Assembly: GCF_009937975.1 (NCBI RefSeq)
Contig: NZ_AP018441.1
Span: 5,208,001 to 5,272,000, forward strand
Direction of reading: 5' to 3'
Length of the DNA: 64,000 nucleotides
From: Undibacterium sp. YM2
GTDB lineage: Bacteria; Pseudomonadota; Gammaproteobacteria; Burkholderiales; Burkholderiaceae_D
Shown here: in pieces, positions 38,856 to 48,505 of the stretch
Layout: each line of letters starts with the position of its first letter
How positions within the stretch are numbered: position 1 is the stretch's first letter
Program-made: the position numbers and the translations under genes
The notes under the pieces: generated by a model
The model's database searches: none
Seen by the model: the letters and a program-made list of their open reading frames with translations, nothing else
Told to the model about the DNA's origin: nothing

Positions 38856-39827
38856 TCAACTACTGCGACGGCTCTTTCCTTGCCGGTTTTTACCCTGACT
38901 CCCCTCGGTCTGCAATTGTTCCAGATATTCCCACAAACGCGAAACGATGGCCTTGCCAGGTCTTTGTATGGATGGTCGTTCACGGTACAGGCGGATTTCC
39001 ATATTCACTTCCCAGGCACCACTGCCATCATCGGCGCGGGCCAGCTGCTTTTGCTTGACTTCGCGAGTCACCGCAGACTCTGGTAGAAATGCCACACCAC
39101 GGCCTTCGAGCGCCATCATTTTCAGGCCCTCTGCCATATCGGTTTCATAGCATTTTTCCAGATGCAAAGGCTGGCGGGTGTCATTCAAAATCAGATCTAC
39201 CATGCGCCCCAGATAGGCATTGTTAGCATAGGCCAAAAAGGGCAATGGTGTTTTTTCTGTCCCTGGCAAACGCAATTCGGGCACGCCATGTTTGTCGCAA
39301 CGCGTGTAGGCTCGCACGGTCTCTGTACCCATGCTGATCATGTCGTACTGACTGCTGTCAAGCAAGAGTGGCTGACGCGGATGATGATAGCAAAGCATGA
39401 GATCACAACCACCTTCCACCAGGGTCATGACGGCATCATGCACATTCAGTGCCAGCAAGCGGCTGTTGATTTCACCAAAGGCCTGATCCAGGCCTGTCAG
39501 CCAGCGCGGCACGTAGGTCAGCGACAAGGTATGCGGGACAGCAAAATCCACCGTGGTTTGCGTAGTGGTGCGTTTGCCGCGCAACAGCGCGCGGGCATTA
39601 TTGATTTGCCCCAGCATGGCGATGGCCTGCTCATAAAAAACTTCACCCGCATGCGTCAAACGCGTTGGGTAGGAAGTGCGGTCTATCAGATCGCTGCCCA
39701 GCCAGGCTTCCAGCGATTGTATGCGGCGTGAAAAAGCCGGTTGCGTCACATGGCGCAATTCTGCAGAACGGCTAAAGCTGTTGGTCTCTGCCAGGGATAC
39801 GAAATCTTCCAGCCACTTGGTTTCCAT
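38856..39827 (-). CDS. LysR-family regulator, HypT/YjiE-like
   Basis: The 323-residue protein has an N-terminal winged helix, METKWLEDFVSLAETNSFSRSA then VTQPAFSRRIQSLEAWLG, and a LysR effector domain with a conserved DMAEGLKMMALEGRGVAFLPESAV. The start closely resembles E. coli HypT (YjiE), a hypochlorite-responsive factor, and QseD. Residues beyond the start were not compared. A Lys/Arg-rich tail ends the protein. It begins one base after the stop of the ABC exporter gene, so the two are co-transcribed. It may control the exporter or gdhA, which follows downstream. Confidence 0.85.
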   Translation of the reverse strand: METKWLEDFVSLAETNSFSRSAELRHVTQPAFSRRIQSLEAWLGSDLIDRTSYPTRLTHAGEVFYEQAIAMLGQINNARALLRGKRTTTQTTVDFAVPHTLSLTYVPRWLTGLDQAFGEINSRLLALNVHDAVMTLVEGGCDLMLCYHHPRQPLLLDSSQYDMISMGTETVRAYTRCDKHGVPELRLPGTEKTPLPFLAYANNAYLGRMVDLILNDTRQPLHLEKCYETDMAEGLKMMALEGRGVAFLPESAVTREVKQKQLARADDGSGAWEVNMEIRLYRERPSIQRPGKAIVSRLWEYLEQLQTEGSQGKNRQGKSRRSS

Positions 39828-39828
39828 T

Positions 39829-41706
39829 TTATGCGCTCACGAGTTCAATTTCATCGGCTTCGTCATCATCTTCAGCCATATCTTTTTTCTTGCTTTGCTG
39901 CCTTTCCCACATGCGCGCATAAGCACCGTGCAGAGCCAGCAAATCATGATGAGTACCACGCTCTATGATATGGCCTTTATCCATGACCAGTATCTGCTGT
40001 GCATCGACAATCGTCGATAATCTGTGGGCGATGACGAGACTGGTGCGGCTGCGCGCGATGTCTTTCAATTGTGCCTGTATCAATTGCTCAGACTGAGAAT
40101 CAAGTGCTGATGTAGCCTCATCAAAAATCAGGATGGACGGATTCTTCAGCAAGGTGCGGGCAATCGCCACGCGCTGTTTTTCACCGCCTGATAATTTCAA
40201 ACCACGCTCGCCAACCATGCTGTCATAACCGTCGGGCAGCGACTCGATAAAATCATGAATATAGGCAGCCTTGGCAACCGCAATAATCTCTTCTTTACTC
40301 GCCCCTGGTTTGCCATAGGCGATGTTGTATTCTATGGTGTCATTGAACAGCACCGTGTCTTGCGGGACTATACCTATTGCCGCCCTGACCGAAGCCTGTG
40401 TGACGTTGCGCAAATCCTGTCCATCGATGGCAATATGGCCGGACTGGATATCATAAAAACGGAACAGCAAACGCGATAAAGTTGATTTACCAGAGCCGCT
40501 ATGACCAACCACCGCGGTGGTCGTGCCGGGGGCAATCGTAAAATCTACATCAAACAAAATCTGGCGCTTTTCTTCATAGCTGAAATTCACATGCTGGAAA
40601 CGAATTTCTGCGCCATTTCTGTGGTGTACCTGTAGCGCTTGTGCAGCAGCATCGTCAGCCACTTCGCGGTTCTGGTCGAGCAAGGAAAACAGCCTTTCCA
40701 TGTCGGCCAGGCTTTGCTTGATTTCACGGTACAGGACACCGAGAAAATTCAAGGGAATATATAGCTGTATCATGAAGGCATTCACCAGCACCAGGTCACC
40801 CAGACTCATGGTGCCATCAATGACGCCTTGGGTCGCGCGCCACAGTATCAGGGTCACGGCAGTGGCGATGATCATCGATTGCCCTGTGTTCAGCAAGAAC
40901 AGACTGCTTTGCGATTTGACGGCAGCAGTTTCAAAACTTTTCAGGCCTACGTCATAACGCTGGGCTTCATATTCTTCATTACCAAAATACTTCACTGTTT
41001 CATAGTTGAGCAGCGAATCAATGGCCTTGGTATGCGCCTTGGAATCAAGCTCATTCATGGTACGGCGAAAATGCGTGCGCCATTCAGTGACAACGATGGT
41101 GAATACGATATAGGTTACCAGTGCCGTCGCGGTAATCACACTGAACCATTTATCGTAATGGGTACTCAGGTAAATCAGGACCAGGGTAATTTCCAGCAAG
41201 GTCGGAACGATGCTGAACAGGGCATAAGAAATCAGCGAAGAGATCGCCCGCGTACCACGTTCTATATCACGCGTAACACCACCGGTTTGCCGGTTCAGGT
41301 GAAAACGCAAAGACAGGGCATGCAGGTGGCGGAACACTTGCAAGGCTATCGTGCGCACTGCCCTTTGCGTGACCTTGGCAAACACGAACTCGCGCAACTC
41401 TGTGAACAGGGTTGTCGATAAGCGCAGGGCACCATAGGCGATCAGCAATGCCACTGGCAGAACCATGACGGCAGCCGGATGGGCGGGGCTGATGGTCATG
41501 CTATCAACCAGTTTTTTCAAGATCAGTGGCACACCAACATTGGCCAGTTTGGCCGATACCAGAAAAGTCAGCGCCAGCAAAACACGCCACTTGTAGGCCC
41601 ACAGATATGGCAACAGGGTTTTGACGGTGGACCAATCACCGCGCTGGGCAGGATTGCTGACCGGAGCAGAGGAAGAAGGATTACGAACGGATTCTCGGCG
41701 TCGCAT
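39829..41706 (-). CDS. ABC exporter of the Atm1/HMT1 class (fused permease and ATPase)
   Basis: From ATG 41706 the 625-residue half transporter has six membrane helices and a C-terminal ATPase. The membrane part carries the Atm1 signatures LHALSLRFHLNRQTGGVTRDIERGTR, DSLLNYETVKYFGNE and PLNFLGVLYREIKQSLADMERLF. The ATPase has GHSGSGKSTLSRLLFRFYD, LSGGEKQRVAIARTLL and ILIFDEATSALDSQSE. Bacterial Atm1-like exporters move glutathione-bound metals or glutathione persulfide. Longer in-frame starts to 41832 give an unlikely cysteine-rich extension. The stop codon lies one base before the LysR start. Confidence 0.9.
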   Translation of the reverse strand: MRRRESVRNPSSSAPVSNPAQRGDWSTVKTLLPYLWAYKWRVLLALTFLVSAKLANVGVPLILKKLVDSMTISPAHPAAVMVLPVALLIAYGALRLSTTLFTELREFVFAKVTQRAVRTIALQVFRHLHALSLRFHLNRQTGGVTRDIERGTRAISSLISYALFSIVPTLLEITLVLIYLSTHYDKWFSVITATALVTYIVFTIVVTEWRTHFRRTMNELDSKAHTKAIDSLLNYETVKYFGNEEYEAQRYDVGLKSFETAAVKSQSSLFLLNTGQSMIIATAVTLILWRATQGVIDGTMSLGDLVLVNAFMIQLYIPLNFLGVLYREIKQSLADMERLFSLLDQNREVADDAAAQALQVHHRNGAEIRFQHVNFSYEEKRQILFDVDFTIAPGTTTAVVGHSGSGKSTLSRLLFRFYDIQSGHIAIDGQDLRNVTQASVRAAIGIVPQDTVLFNDTIEYNIAYGKPGASKEEIIAVAKAAYIHDFIESLPDGYDSMVGERGLKLSGGEKQRVAIARTLLKNPSILIFDEATSALDSQSEQLIQAQLKDIARSRTSLVIAHRLSTIVDAQQILVMDKGHIIERGTHHDLLALHGAYARMWERQQSKKKDMAEDDDEADEIELVSA

Positions 41707-41979
41707 TAAAGATGTACCCGCATGAAGGTTGAATGGGCTTGCCAGAACTGACACGGCCAGTACTGACGTGAATTGGCAATTCAACAAAATCGCCCCAGCA
41801 TCCTGCAGGCGACAGAGAGAACGACACATCATGCAAAAACTGCATAAGGAAAATTATAGGCCATAAATCAGATGTTCATCGGCCACCGCTCTCTGGCTAT
41901 CGTACAATTTGCATTTCGTCACCACCACGCAGGTATACTGTGGCGGAAATGTCCCACGTACAAAGTACAAAACTACAAT

Positions 41980-42660
41980 ATGAACAAGAATAAACTCGTG
42001 ATTTTTGGCAGCAGCAATATTTTGTCTGACTTGTTTGATTGCGCCCTGGCCCATGGCCTCACCGTATCAAAAATTGTTTTGCATTTGCCAGAAGCACCCG
42101 GCGAGCGTGATATCCCCCTGCAAGACCGGATAGCAGGATGGGCACAATATGGCTCGACACCTGAAGTCATCAATCTGGCTGATTTCATCCCTGCCGATGA
42201 TGAACTTTATATGCTAGGGCCGACAACGCCCACCCGTAATGCGCTAGAGCAGGAAATACTGCAGCGTCATGCTGGCCTGGATTTCCATACCCTGCTACAC
42301 CCGCGTGCCTTTGTATCACCATTGGCAAGACTGTCACCTGGTGTATTTGTTGGTGCGAATAGCGTGATAGGCCCCGGTGCCGTACTGGGTCGCCATGTCT
42401 TTGTGAACCGCGGTGTCACCATAGGGCATGACACCCATATTGGTGCTTTTTCGCGGGTACAGCCAGGCAGCAATGTCGGTGGTTTATCGCGTATAGGGCA
42501 TAGCGTCACCATCGCTATCGGTGCGACCCTCATAGAGCGCCTGCGCATAGGCGAACACGCCTTCATCGGTGCTGGCGCTGTCGTGATCAGCGATGTTGAT
42601 GCGGGTGCGCTAATGGTCGGCAACCCTGCCAGATTCAAGAAGTCTGTGCTGCCATCCTGA
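41980..42660 (+). CDS. PglD-like acyltransferase with left-handed beta helix
   Basis: From ATG 41980 the 226-residue protein starts with a Rossmann-like part (KLVIFGSSNILSDLFDCAL) and continues into hexapeptide repeats such as VFVGANSVIGPGAVLGRHVFVNRGVTIGHDTHIG, ending VVISDVDAGALMVGNPARF. This is the layout of PglD/NeuD sugar acetyltransferases that modify nucleotide sugars. The His in IGHD is the expected catalytic base. Its end overlaps the end of the convergent glycosyltransferase-like gene by 26 bases, and the two may act on the same glycan. Confidence 0.8.
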   Translation: MNKNKLVIFGSSNILSDLFDCALAHGLTVSKIVLHLPEAPGERDIPLQDRIAGWAQYGSTPEVINLADFIPADDELYMLGPTTPTRNALEQEILQRHAGLDFHTLLHPRAFVSPLARLSPGVFVGANSVIGPGAVLGRHVFVNRGVTIGHDTHIGAFSRVQPGSNVGGLSRIGHSVTIAIGATLIERLRIGEHAFIGAGAVVISDVDAGALMVGNPARFKKSVLPS

Positions 42661-44215
42661 GATGAAACCGCTGTAAAGCCAGTTCGCAAGCCCCCTGCAA
42701 ACTGGCGGCCGCCTTGCTCAAGTCCAGGTAATCATCAAAATGCTTTTGCATGGCGAGGCCAGCAGTTTTTCTGGCATCAGGATTGTTTAGCCACTGCATC
42801 AGCGTCTGGAAATATGCCTGCAAGTTTGCCTGTGCCGCATTACCCAGTTTGTCACCACCGTCCGAACCCTGCAAACTCAGTGCTGGCAAGCCCAGCGCCA
42901 TTGCTTCTGCGACGGCAAAACCGCCACCCATCATGGGTGGGTTGATATAGATATCGCTGCACGCCAGGTATTTGACGGCATCCGTACAAAAGGCGATACA
43001 GCGTACCTGCTCACTATTTACCGCCTGCAAGGCAGTTGGCATGGCACCACTGCCACCTATGATCAGCCACTGCACGTGGGGATTTTCATTCAATACTTGC
43101 AGCATGGCCCTGGCCCATGCACCCTGTATCCTCGATTCGCTCTCATTGACGAGCGTGACCAGTAGCAATTTGTCTTGTGCCAGTCCCAGAGATTCGCGTG
43201 TGTGATTACCCTGGATCTCAGGCCTTTGTACACGGTAAGAATGATGGTAAGCCTGGCTGGCCGGAAAAGCCGTGGTCCATTGCGAAGCCTGCAAGCCGTG
43301 CAAGTCTTGTTGCGCAGTCAGCCATACATCGGCGGGTGACATCGGCGACAGGGAGTTGATGCCCAGACTGAGTACCGGACGTGCCGGATAAGCTGCCGCC
43401 GCCAGCCCTGCATACAGACCGACAAACATGACCAGGTCAGGGTCAAACGACGCCATGGCACCCAGCAGGCTTTTCCATCTTTGCAGCAGCGAGAAACGCG
43501 TATCACCGGTCATGACTTGCCCGCCCTGCCCCAGGTATTTATCCCATCCGCCAGTCACGAATTGCGGCTCCGGAGTATAGGAACGGCTGCCGAGATAATG
43601 CATGAAATCTGGCCCCAGCATTTCTTGTGCTGAATACAGTACGACTTCATAACCAAGCTGACGCAGATTTTCTGCCTGCTGCAAGGCCATCAAGGTAGGC
43701 GGGTGCTTGATATTGCTGACAAAGGGTGCGATCAGGGCTACCTTGCGTACTTCGTTGATGACACGCAGCTTCAACACCTGCGCGGGTTGCACCTGCTGCC
43801 ATATCCAAGAGTTAAGACTGGCGGTAATCGCAGGCAGCGCCAGTTCCTGCAGGCGTTGCTGAAAAGCCTGGCGACCAGGAATATCGAGCAAAACTCTTTG
43901 CCAGCTATATTGCAAAAACGTGACCATGCGGTCGGCATCAAAGGGTTGCAGGCTCAGGGCAATTTGCCCGGCCTGCTGCAAATATTCCGGCCTGCCGGTG
44001 AGCATGTCGAGAAAAGTAGCACGGTAAAACCCCGGCAAGCCACTGGCAGCGACATTCGCCAGCAGGAATTGCTCAAGTTGCAGCGTCAGCGCCGGAGTAG
44101 CATGACGGCGCATCAGATCGACCATCTGATGCCAGCAATGGCTGGCTGTGGGGTTGGCTACCGTGCGCAAGACCACATCGTCGAGCAGTCTTAGTTCTTC
44201 GTGTTTTGCTTCCAT
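42635..44215 (-). CDS. Glycosyltransferase-like protein (GT-B fold) with helical N-terminal domain
   Basis: The 526-residue protein begins with about 170 residues of helices, then VRKVALIAPFVSNIKHPPTLMALQQAENLRQLGYEVVLYS, the first Rossmann half of a GT-B enzyme. The C-terminal half has LLLVTLVNESE, VQWLIIGGSG, CSDIYINPPMMGGGFAVAEAMALGLPALSLQGSDGG, which matches the donor-binding EX7E-like region of GT4-type transferases. Donor and acceptor are unknown. ATG 44215 is chosen. ATG 44284 is in frame and adds 23 basic residues. Neither has a strong ribosome binding site. It is convergent with, and overlaps, the PglD-like gene. Confidence 0.72.
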   Translation of the reverse strand: MEAKHEELRLLDDVVLRTVANPTASHCWHQMVDLMRRHATPALTLQLEQFLLANVAASGLPGFYRATFLDMLTGRPEYLQQAGQIALSLQPFDADRMVTFLQYSWQRVLLDIPGRQAFQQRLQELALPAITASLNSWIWQQVQPAQVLKLRVINEVRKVALIAPFVSNIKHPPTLMALQQAENLRQLGYEVVLYSAQEMLGPDFMHYLGSRSYTPEPQFVTGGWDKYLGQGGQVMTGDTRFSLLQRWKSLLGAMASFDPDLVMFVGLYAGLAAAAYPARPVLSLGINSLSPMSPADVWLTAQQDLHGLQASQWTTAFPASQAYHHSYRVQRPEIQGNHTRESLGLAQDKLLLVTLVNESESRIQGAWARAMLQVLNENPHVQWLIIGGSGAMPTALQAVNSEQVRCIAFCTDAVKYLACSDIYINPPMMGGGFAVAEAMALGLPALSLQGSDGGDKLGNAAQANLQAYFQTLMQWLNNPDARKTAGLAMQKHFDDYLDLSKAAASLQGACELALQRFHLRMAAQTS

Positions 44216-44433
44216 TGGCTGTTCTTTATGTTTTTCCACCAAAATTAGCGGCCGTACCAGCCAGTCTGCTCTATTCTGGCTCATGAAATTACTACATTGT
44301 CATCAACTTCACAATATATCACCCTGTAAGTCGCTGGCAAGCCACTTGCTTTGCTCAGCCTGCATTAAATCTGGTTTAAGATTTGCCTGACCACCTTCTA
44401 CTCATCCTACTCATTCTATTCTGCAAAATTATT

Positions 44434-44853
44434 ATGACTGAACAAATTTCCAACGGCTTGCCAGCCCACATGCCTACCCTCAGGGTCATGCCCATGCCCG
44501 CTGATGCCAATGTGCATGGCGACGTATTTGGCGGCTGGATCATGTCACAGGTCGATATTGCCGGTGCCATCCCTGCGGCACGCCGTGCCAATGGCCGTGT
44601 TGCCACCATCGCAGTCAATTCTTTCCTGTTCAAGCAACCGGTATTCGTTGGCGACCTGTTGTCGTTTTATGCCGAAGTCATCAAGGTAGGCAATACCTCG
44701 ATCACGGTATCGGTAGAAGTATATGCCGAGCGTAACCGTTTGCAGGCTTCGACCGTCAAGGTCACTGAAGCGACCCTGACTTATGTTGCCACAGGCAATG
44801 ACCGCAAACCGCGCCAGATTCCTCCACTGGAAGAAATCACCAAGGTGGGCTGA
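44434..44853 (+). CDS. Acyl-CoA thioesterase, YciA-like hotdog fold
   Basis: The 139-residue protein has PADANVHGDVFGGWIMSQVDIAGAI, the hotdog helix with the catalytic Asp region of the YciA/acyl-CoA hydrolase family, and VATIAVNSFLFKQPVFVGDLLSFYAEV plus VTEATLTYVAT. It should cleave a range of acyl-CoA esters in the cytoplasm. ATG 44434 begins MTEQISNGLPAHMPTLRV. An upstream in-frame extension has a hydrophobic sequence not found in the family. It precedes phoD by eight bases and may be co-transcribed. Confidence 0.88.
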   Translation: MTEQISNGLPAHMPTLRVMPMPADANVHGDVFGGWIMSQVDIAGAIPAARRANGRVATIAVNSFLFKQPVFVGDLLSFYAEVIKVGNTSITVSVEVYAERNRLQASTVKVTEATLTYVATGNDRKPRQIPPLEEITKVG

Positions 44854-44861
44854 GCATTGGT

Positions 44862-46439
44862 ATGAAGTTATCACGTCGTTCGTTTTTACAGCAGTCCCTG
44901 CAATTCACTACTTTTGCTGCACTGTCCCAGGCTTTTCCCGGCTTTGCCGCCGAGCGCAGCAGTGTTTATCCTTTCAGCCTTGGTGTAGCCTCAGGCTCGC
45001 CGCGGCATGACAGCGTCGTCTTGTGGACACGCCTGCTGCCTGAGCCGCTGAATGCAGCCGCCCTGCCCGCCATCCCCTATAAACTGCGCTGGGAAATTGC
45101 CGAGGACGAGCAATTCAACCGCATTGCCGGCAAAGGTGAAACCCATGCCTTGCCTGAGCTCGCGCATAGCGTGCATGTGGATGTCACTGGCCTGCTGCCA
45201 AATCGCTGGTACTGGTACCGCTTCATGCTGGGCGATGCAGTCAGCCCGGTAGGCCGCACCCATACAGCACCGGCGGCCGATGCATTGAACGTCAATCTGC
45301 GGCTGGCCGTGGCCTCTTGCCAGCACTGGGAGTTTGGCGAATATGCGGCGCACCGGCATATTGCTGCCAGCAATCCTGATCTGGTGGCATTTCTGGGAGA
45401 TTATATTTATGAGTGGGGGCCTTATGACTTGCGCCACCCTGGCAAGCCGCGCAACCGCGAGATAGAGAGTTTCAGCCTGGCTGATTACCGTGCCCGTTAT
45501 GCGCAGTACAAGACCGATCCACAATTGCAGGCAGCCCATCATGCCGCACCATGGATAGTCACCTGGGACGATCACGAGATCGCCAATGATTATGGCAATG
45601 ACAGGGACGAACGTCTGGACGTGAACTTCATGCTGCGCCGTGCGGCTGCCTACCAGGCATTTTATGAGCATATGCCGGTACGTCTGCATGCTGGCCATAC
45701 CGACTTCGTCAATATGCGCATTTATGAGCGTTATGACTGGGGCAGGCTGGCGCGCTTCCATGTACTCGACAGCAGGCAATACCGCTCGCACCAGGTTTGC
45801 CCCAAGCCTGGCCGCGGTGGTTCGAATTCTGTCACCAATGCAGAATGCAGTGAGCGACTCGACCCTAGTCATACGATGCTGGGCATGGAACAGGAGAGAT
45901 GGCTGGCGCGCGGCTTTGCCAGTTCAAATGCGAAATGGAATATGCTGACCCAGCAAACACTGATGGCGCAATCGAGCCAGACTGTCGTCAATCAGGAAGG
46001 TGATGGCAAATTCTGGACCGATGGCTGGGACGGTTATCCCCTTGCCCGCCAACGCCTGATGGAAGACCTGCAAAAGCACAAACCTGCGAATCCTGTCGTG
46101 ATCTCTGGTGATGTCCACACTTTTTATGCAGCTAATCTGAAGCGCGATTTTTACAGCAAGGCATCGGCCAGCAACCCCATACTGGCGACAGAATTCTGTG
46201 GCACTTCGGTGACCTCAAGCTCGCGCCCGCAAGAGCGCACTGAGCAATACGCAGCACAAAACCCGCATATCAAATATGGCCGCAGTGATAAACGTGGATT
46301 CATGCTGCTTGATCTTTCACCGACCAGGATACAGACACATTTCCTGGCGCTGGATGATGTGGCGAAAGCAGATTCCGGTATTTCCACGCTCAGGAGTTTT
46401 GTTGTTGAAGATGGCAGAACGGGTGTGGTCGTCGCCTAG
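44862..46439 (+). CDS. phoD: PhoD-type alkaline phosphatase
   Basis: The 525-residue protein starts with a twin-arginine signal (MKLSRRSFLQQS), as PhoD enzymes do. It then shows YPFSLGVASGSPRHDSVVLWTRL, the fibronectin-like PhoD N domain, and the metallophosphatase core: NPDLVAFLGDYIYEWG, TWDDHEIANDYGND, WNMLTQQTLMAQ and PVVISGDVHTFYAANLK. These carry the metal ligands of the calcium/iron-dependent phosphodi- and monoesterases. It would be exported folded to the periplasm. A bidirectional terminator follows. Confidence 0.92.
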   Translation: MKLSRRSFLQQSLQFTTFAALSQAFPGFAAERSSVYPFSLGVASGSPRHDSVVLWTRLLPEPLNAAALPAIPYKLRWEIAEDEQFNRIAGKGETHALPELAHSVHVDVTGLLPNRWYWYRFMLGDAVSPVGRTHTAPAADALNVNLRLAVASCQHWEFGEYAAHRHIAASNPDLVAFLGDYIYEWGPYDLRHPGKPRNREIESFSLADYRARYAQYKTDPQLQAAHHAAPWIVTWDDHEIANDYGNDRDERLDVNFMLRRAAAYQAFYEHMPVRLHAGHTDFVNMRIYERYDWGRLARFHVLDSRQYRSHQVCPKPGRGGSNSVTNAECSERLDPSHTMLGMEQERWLARGFASSNAKWNMLTQQTLMAQSSQTVVNQEGDGKFWTDGWDGYPLARQRLMEDLQKHKPANPVVISGDVHTFYAANLKRDFYSKASASNPILATEFCGTSVTSSSRPQERTEQYAAQNPHIKYGRSDKRGFMLLDLSPTRIQTHFLALDDVAKADSGISTLRSFVVEDGRTGVVVA

Positions 46440-46458
46440 CCGCCAGGTTCAGACATGC

Positions 46459-46493
46459 AATAAAAAAGGAAGGCTATGCCTTCCTTTTTTATT
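46459..46493. terminator. Bidirectional terminator between phoD and fadD
   Basis: AATAAAAAAGGAAGGC and GCCTTCCTTTTTTATT form a 16-base-pair stem with a TAT loop, flanked by T runs on both strands. It serves the two convergent genes. Confidence 0.92.
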
Positions 46494-46509
46494 GTCAAGA
46501 GCGAGGTGC

Positions 46510-48186
46510 TCAGGCTTTTTTCTCGTCACGCAATTCGCGACGCAAAATCTTGCCCACATTAGTCTTAGGCAACTCGGTACGGAACTCGATGTACTTTGGT
46601 TTCTTGTAACCAGTGAATTGTTCCTTGCAATAATCCATGAGCTGATCGACTGTCAATGCTGGATCTTTGCGCACGACAAACAATTTCACGGCCTCGCCAG
46701 AGTTTTCATCCGGCACACCAACGCAGGCACACTCCAGCACGCCCGGATGCATGACGATGACTTCTTCAATTTCATTAGGATAGACATTGAAACCAGATAC
46801 CAGAATCATGTCTTTCTTGCGATCGACGATCTTGGTATAACCGCGTTCATCCATGATGCCAACGTCACCGGTTTTGAAGAAGCCATCTGCCGTCATGACC
46901 TTGGCAGTTTCTTCAGGACGGTTCCAGTAACCAGCCATGACTTGCGGTCCACGGATGGCGATTTCACCACGCTCACCCAAAGCAACCGGATTGCCATCAT
47001 CGTCCAGGATGGCTATTTCTGTAGAAGGAATAGGCATGCCTATGGTGCCGGAGAATTCCTTGGTATCAGCCGGGTTGGCGGTCGCTACAGGTGAAGTCTC
47101 GGACAGGCCATAACCTTCGGCAATGGCGCAGCCAGTGGTCTTCAGCCACTTGTCAGCCACTGCTTTTTGCACAGCCATGCCACCGCCACTGCATATCTCA
47201 TAGCCAGAGAAATCCAGTGCGGCAAAACCTGGATTGTTCAGCAAGCCGTTATACAGAGTATTCACCGCAGGGAAAATATTCACCCTGTATTTACCCAGCT
47301 CCTTGATGAAGCCGGGAATATCACGCGGATTGGGTATCAACAAATTCAAGGCACCGATGCGGGTACCAAGCAGGCTGCAGACAGTCAGCGCAAAGATGTG
47401 GTACAGCGGCAAGGCACAGACAATGACTTTCTGCTCGTCAGTATGACCGGCCATGCTGGGCGAGAGCCATGCATCATTTTGCAGGATATTGGCAACCACA
47501 TTTTTATGCGTGAGCGTCGCCCCTTTGGAGACACCGGTAGTACCACCGGTATATTGCAGGAAAGCTACATCATCATGTGTAGTTGTGACAGGTGTGAAAC
47601 TGGTACCTGCAGCCTCGGACATCACTTTATTAAAACGGATGGCGTTAGGCAAAGAAAATGCCGGTACCATTTTTTTGACATGGCGAACGACAAAATTGAC
47701 GATAGTTCCTTTCAAGCCACCCAGCATTTCGCCCATATTGGCAACGACGATATGCTTGATTGCAGTCTTGCTGAGGACTTGCTCCAACGTGGTGGCAAAG
47801 TTTTCGAGGATGAAGATGGCTTCTGCACCAGAGTCCTTGAGCTGGTGCTCAAGTTCGCGCGGCGTGTACAAAGGGTTGACGTTAACCACCGTATAACCAG
47901 CACGCAGAACCGCTGCCATGACAACAGGATATTGCAATACATTTGGCATCATGATGGCAACGCGTGCGCCTTTCTTCAGGCCCTTGCTTTGCAACCAGCC
48001 TGCCAGTTGCCTGGACATGGTATCGAGTTGGCCGTAGGTAATACGCTTGTCCATACAGGCATAGGCATCACGTGCAGCATACTTCTGAAATGACTCGTCC
48101 AGCATTTGCACCAGGGATTGATACTGGTTGATATCAATTTCTGCCGGTACACCTGCAGGATAGTTTTTCAGCCAAATTTTATCCAT
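46510..48186 (-). CDS. fadD: Long-chain fatty acid-CoA ligase
   Basis: FadD activates fatty acids with ATP and CoA at the inner membrane. The 558-residue protein has the AMP-binding P-loop YTGGTTGVSKGATLTH, GYGLSETSPVATANP, GEIAIRGPQVMAGYWNRPEET, the FACS-type hinge FKTGDVGIMDERGYTKIVDRKKDMI, and YKKPKYIEFRTELPKTNVGKILRREL with the adenylation lysine. GGAGAAG ahead of the ATG supports the start. The next leftward-transcribed gene upstream is over 300 bases away, so it is probably transcribed alone. Confidence 0.93.
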   Translation of the reverse strand: MDKIWLKNYPAGVPAEIDINQYQSLVQMLDESFQKYAARDAYACMDKRITYGQLDTMSRQLAGWLQSKGLKKGARVAIMMPNVLQYPVVMAAVLRAGYTVVNVNPLYTPRELEHQLKDSGAEAIFILENFATTLEQVLSKTAIKHIVVANMGEMLGGLKGTIVNFVVRHVKKMVPAFSLPNAIRFNKVMSEAAGTSFTPVTTTHDDVAFLQYTGGTTGVSKGATLTHKNVVANILQNDAWLSPSMAGHTDEQKVIVCALPLYHIFALTVCSLLGTRIGALNLLIPNPRDIPGFIKELGKYRVNIFPAVNTLYNGLLNNPGFAALDFSGYEICSGGGMAVQKAVADKWLKTTGCAIAEGYGLSETSPVATANPADTKEFSGTIGMPIPSTEIAILDDDGNPVALGERGEIAIRGPQVMAGYWNRPEETAKVMTADGFFKTGDVGIMDERGYTKIVDRKKDMILVSGFNVYPNEIEEVIVMHPGVLECACVGVPDENSGEAVKLFVVRKDPALTVDQLMDYCKEQFTGYKKPKYIEFRTELPKTNVGKILRRELRDEKKA

Positions 48187-48505
48187 ATCTTCTCCGTCTC
48201 CTGTGATTGTTGTTTTATGCCTTTGCCTTGCGCATCTTGCTTTGGGTCTCTCACTTTGCGCATATCACTACGCACGGTGAAATTGCACAAAGACAAGCCT
48301 TGCAGGCATGGGTTTCCTAGTTTCGATGCTATCGGCTAAGTTCGGCTAAAGCAAGCGATTTAAAGCCTACTTGAAAGCATCCTCTAGGGAAATGTCGCAG
48401 TGCAACAAATCTGCATTGGAAGATTTTGCCTGCTTTTGATGCGCAACAATACCAGCCTGTCACAGTTATGACAGGCTGGTGATGCACGATGAGAGCGATG
48501 TTGAT
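48187..48505. other. Intergenic region with terminator-like hairpin
   Basis: This 319-base gap holds the fadD promoter region and the end of the molybdopterin gene transcript. The only clear structure is a perfect 11-base-pair hairpin at 48452-48479 (CCAGCCTGTCA / TGACAGGCTGG), 27 bases beyond the stop at 48506. On the transcribed strand it is followed by a weakly T-rich TATTGTTG, so it probably ends that transcript. No other gene or site is evident. Confidence 0.6.
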
